Source: Verrucomicrobiota bacterium
GTDB lineage: Bacteria > Verrucomicrobiota > Verrucomicrobiia > Opitutales > UBA953
Reading direction: 5' to 3'
Length of the DNA: 7,072 bases
NCBI GenBank assembly: GCA_009917805.1
Contig: RGES01000070.1
Location: forward strand, 1-7,072
Shown: positions 6,584-7,072 of the stretch, one piece after another
How positions within the stretch are numbered: position 1 is the first letter of the stretch
Layout of the letters: each line of letters begins with the position of its first letter
The notes under the pieces: generated by a model
The model's input: only the letters and a program-made list of their open reading frames with translations
What the model was told of the DNA's origin: nothing
Databases searched by the model: none
Made by a program: the position numbers and the translations under genes

Positions 6584-7072
6584 ATGCTCCCTTACGACCC
6601 CGTCGCCCACGCCCTGTCGATCAACCGACGGAGCTTCCTGACCAAGAGCGCCTACGGCCTCGGCAGCGCCGCCTTCGCGATGCTCGCCGCCAAGTCGGGC
6701 TTCGGCGACCTGCACGCCGCCCAGTTCTCGAAAGGCGCCCTCAAGCAACCGCACCTGCCGGTGAAGGCCAAGCGGGTGATCTTCCTCTGCATGGCCGGCG
6801 GCCCGCCCCACCTCGAGCTCTTCGACAACAAGCCGGTGCTGAAGAGCCTGCACGGCCAGCCGTTCCCGGAGTCGTTCACGAAGGGCAAGCAGATCGCCCA
6901 GCTCCAGAACACCGTGCTCAAGGCCCGCGGCGGCTCCTTCGAATTCAAGAAGTGGGGCAAGTCGGGCATGGAACTCACGGATATCTTCCCGCACATCGGC
7001 TCGGTCGCCGACGACCTCTGCGTCGTCCGCTCGCTGAAGACCGAACAGATCAACCACGACACGGCCCACGCG
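6584..7072 (+). CDS. DUF1501 family protein, N-terminal part with Tat signal (3' end outside window)
   Basis: The reading frame is open from the ATG at 6584 to the end of the window, giving 163 residues. INRRSFLTK (13-21) followed by an Ala/Gly-rich hydrophobic stretch is a twin-arginine (Tat) export signal with the RR at 15-16; this suggests the protein folds, or takes up a cofactor, before export. The body follows the DUF1501 N-terminal pattern: RVIFLCMAGGPPHLELFDNKP (64-84), SLHGQPFPESF, a KKWGKSGMELTDIFPHIG segment, DDLCVVRSL and INHDTAHA at the edge. The position after GGP is usually Ser or similar in the family, and here it is Pro75. The gene begins four bases after the PSD1 stop with no clear Shine-Dalgarno, so the two are almost certainly one operon. 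About two thirds of the gene lies beyond the window, and the fragment has no stop codon. This is a different copy from the DUF1501 gene ending at 330. Confidence 0.93.
   Translation, partial: MLPYDPVAHALSINRRSFLTKSAYGLGSAAFAMLAAKSGFGDLHAAQFSKGALKQPHLPVKAKRVIFLCMAGGPPHLELFDNKPVLKSLHGQPFPESFTKGKQIAQLQNTVLKARGGSFEFKKWGKSGMELTDIFPHIGSVADDLCVVRSLKTEQINHDTAHA

Noticed and set aside
4477..6585. Long minus-strand open frame (about 702 residues) opposite the PSD1 gene
   Set aside because: It mirrors the codon phase of a strongly recognised + strand gene; GC-rich third positions suppress stops on the opposite strand. Its translation is Gly/Val/Arg/Glu-rich with no recognisable domain.

Overview
This GC-rich window carries five genes, all on the + strand, with codons that mostly end in C or G. 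The gene families point to the Planctomycetota-Verrucomicrobiota group. PSCyt1/PSCyt2(DUF1549)/PSD1(DUF1553) proteins followed directly by DUF1501 proteins are a hallmark of those phyla. I favour Verrucomicrobiota, but the sequence alone does not settle the phylum.

Layout: (1) 1-330, the last 109 residues of a DUF1501 protein. (2) 330-1175, a secreted alpha/beta hydrolase (HSL/BD-FAE-like esterase) whose ATG shares one base with the preceding TGA. (3) 1176-1309, a gap holding a small hairpin and a degenerate TAACCGC heptamer array. (4) 1310-3400, a 696-residue secreted FAD-dependent oxidoreductase (FAD_oxidored type) with a golvesin C-terminal-like domain. (5) 3401-3462, a short gap with a promoter-like TTGAAA-17-TGTCAT, an AAGGA ribosome-binding site and a dyad spanning both. 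(6) 3463-6579, a 1038-residue PSCyt1-PSCyt2-PSD1 cytochrome-like protein with an unusual Lys/Ala/Pro linker and an unassigned, probably beta-rich insert. (7) 6584-7072 and beyond, the first 163 residues of a second DUF1501 protein with a twin-arginine signal.

Working model (inference): all four genes with a visible N-terminus carry export signals, so the locus encodes an extracytoplasmic set: an esterase, a flavoprotein oxidoreductase, a c-type-cytochrome-like PSD1 protein and alkaline-phosphatase-superfamily DUF1501 proteins. Such a set would fit degradation of a complex, possibly esterified or sulfated, polymer. The biochemical role of the PSD1/DUF1501 pair is not established. A DUF1501 gene at each end suggests two tandem PSD1-DUF1501 modules flanking the hydrolase and oxidoreductase. 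I found no RNA genes, CRISPR arrays, insertion sequences or convincing intrinsic terminators.
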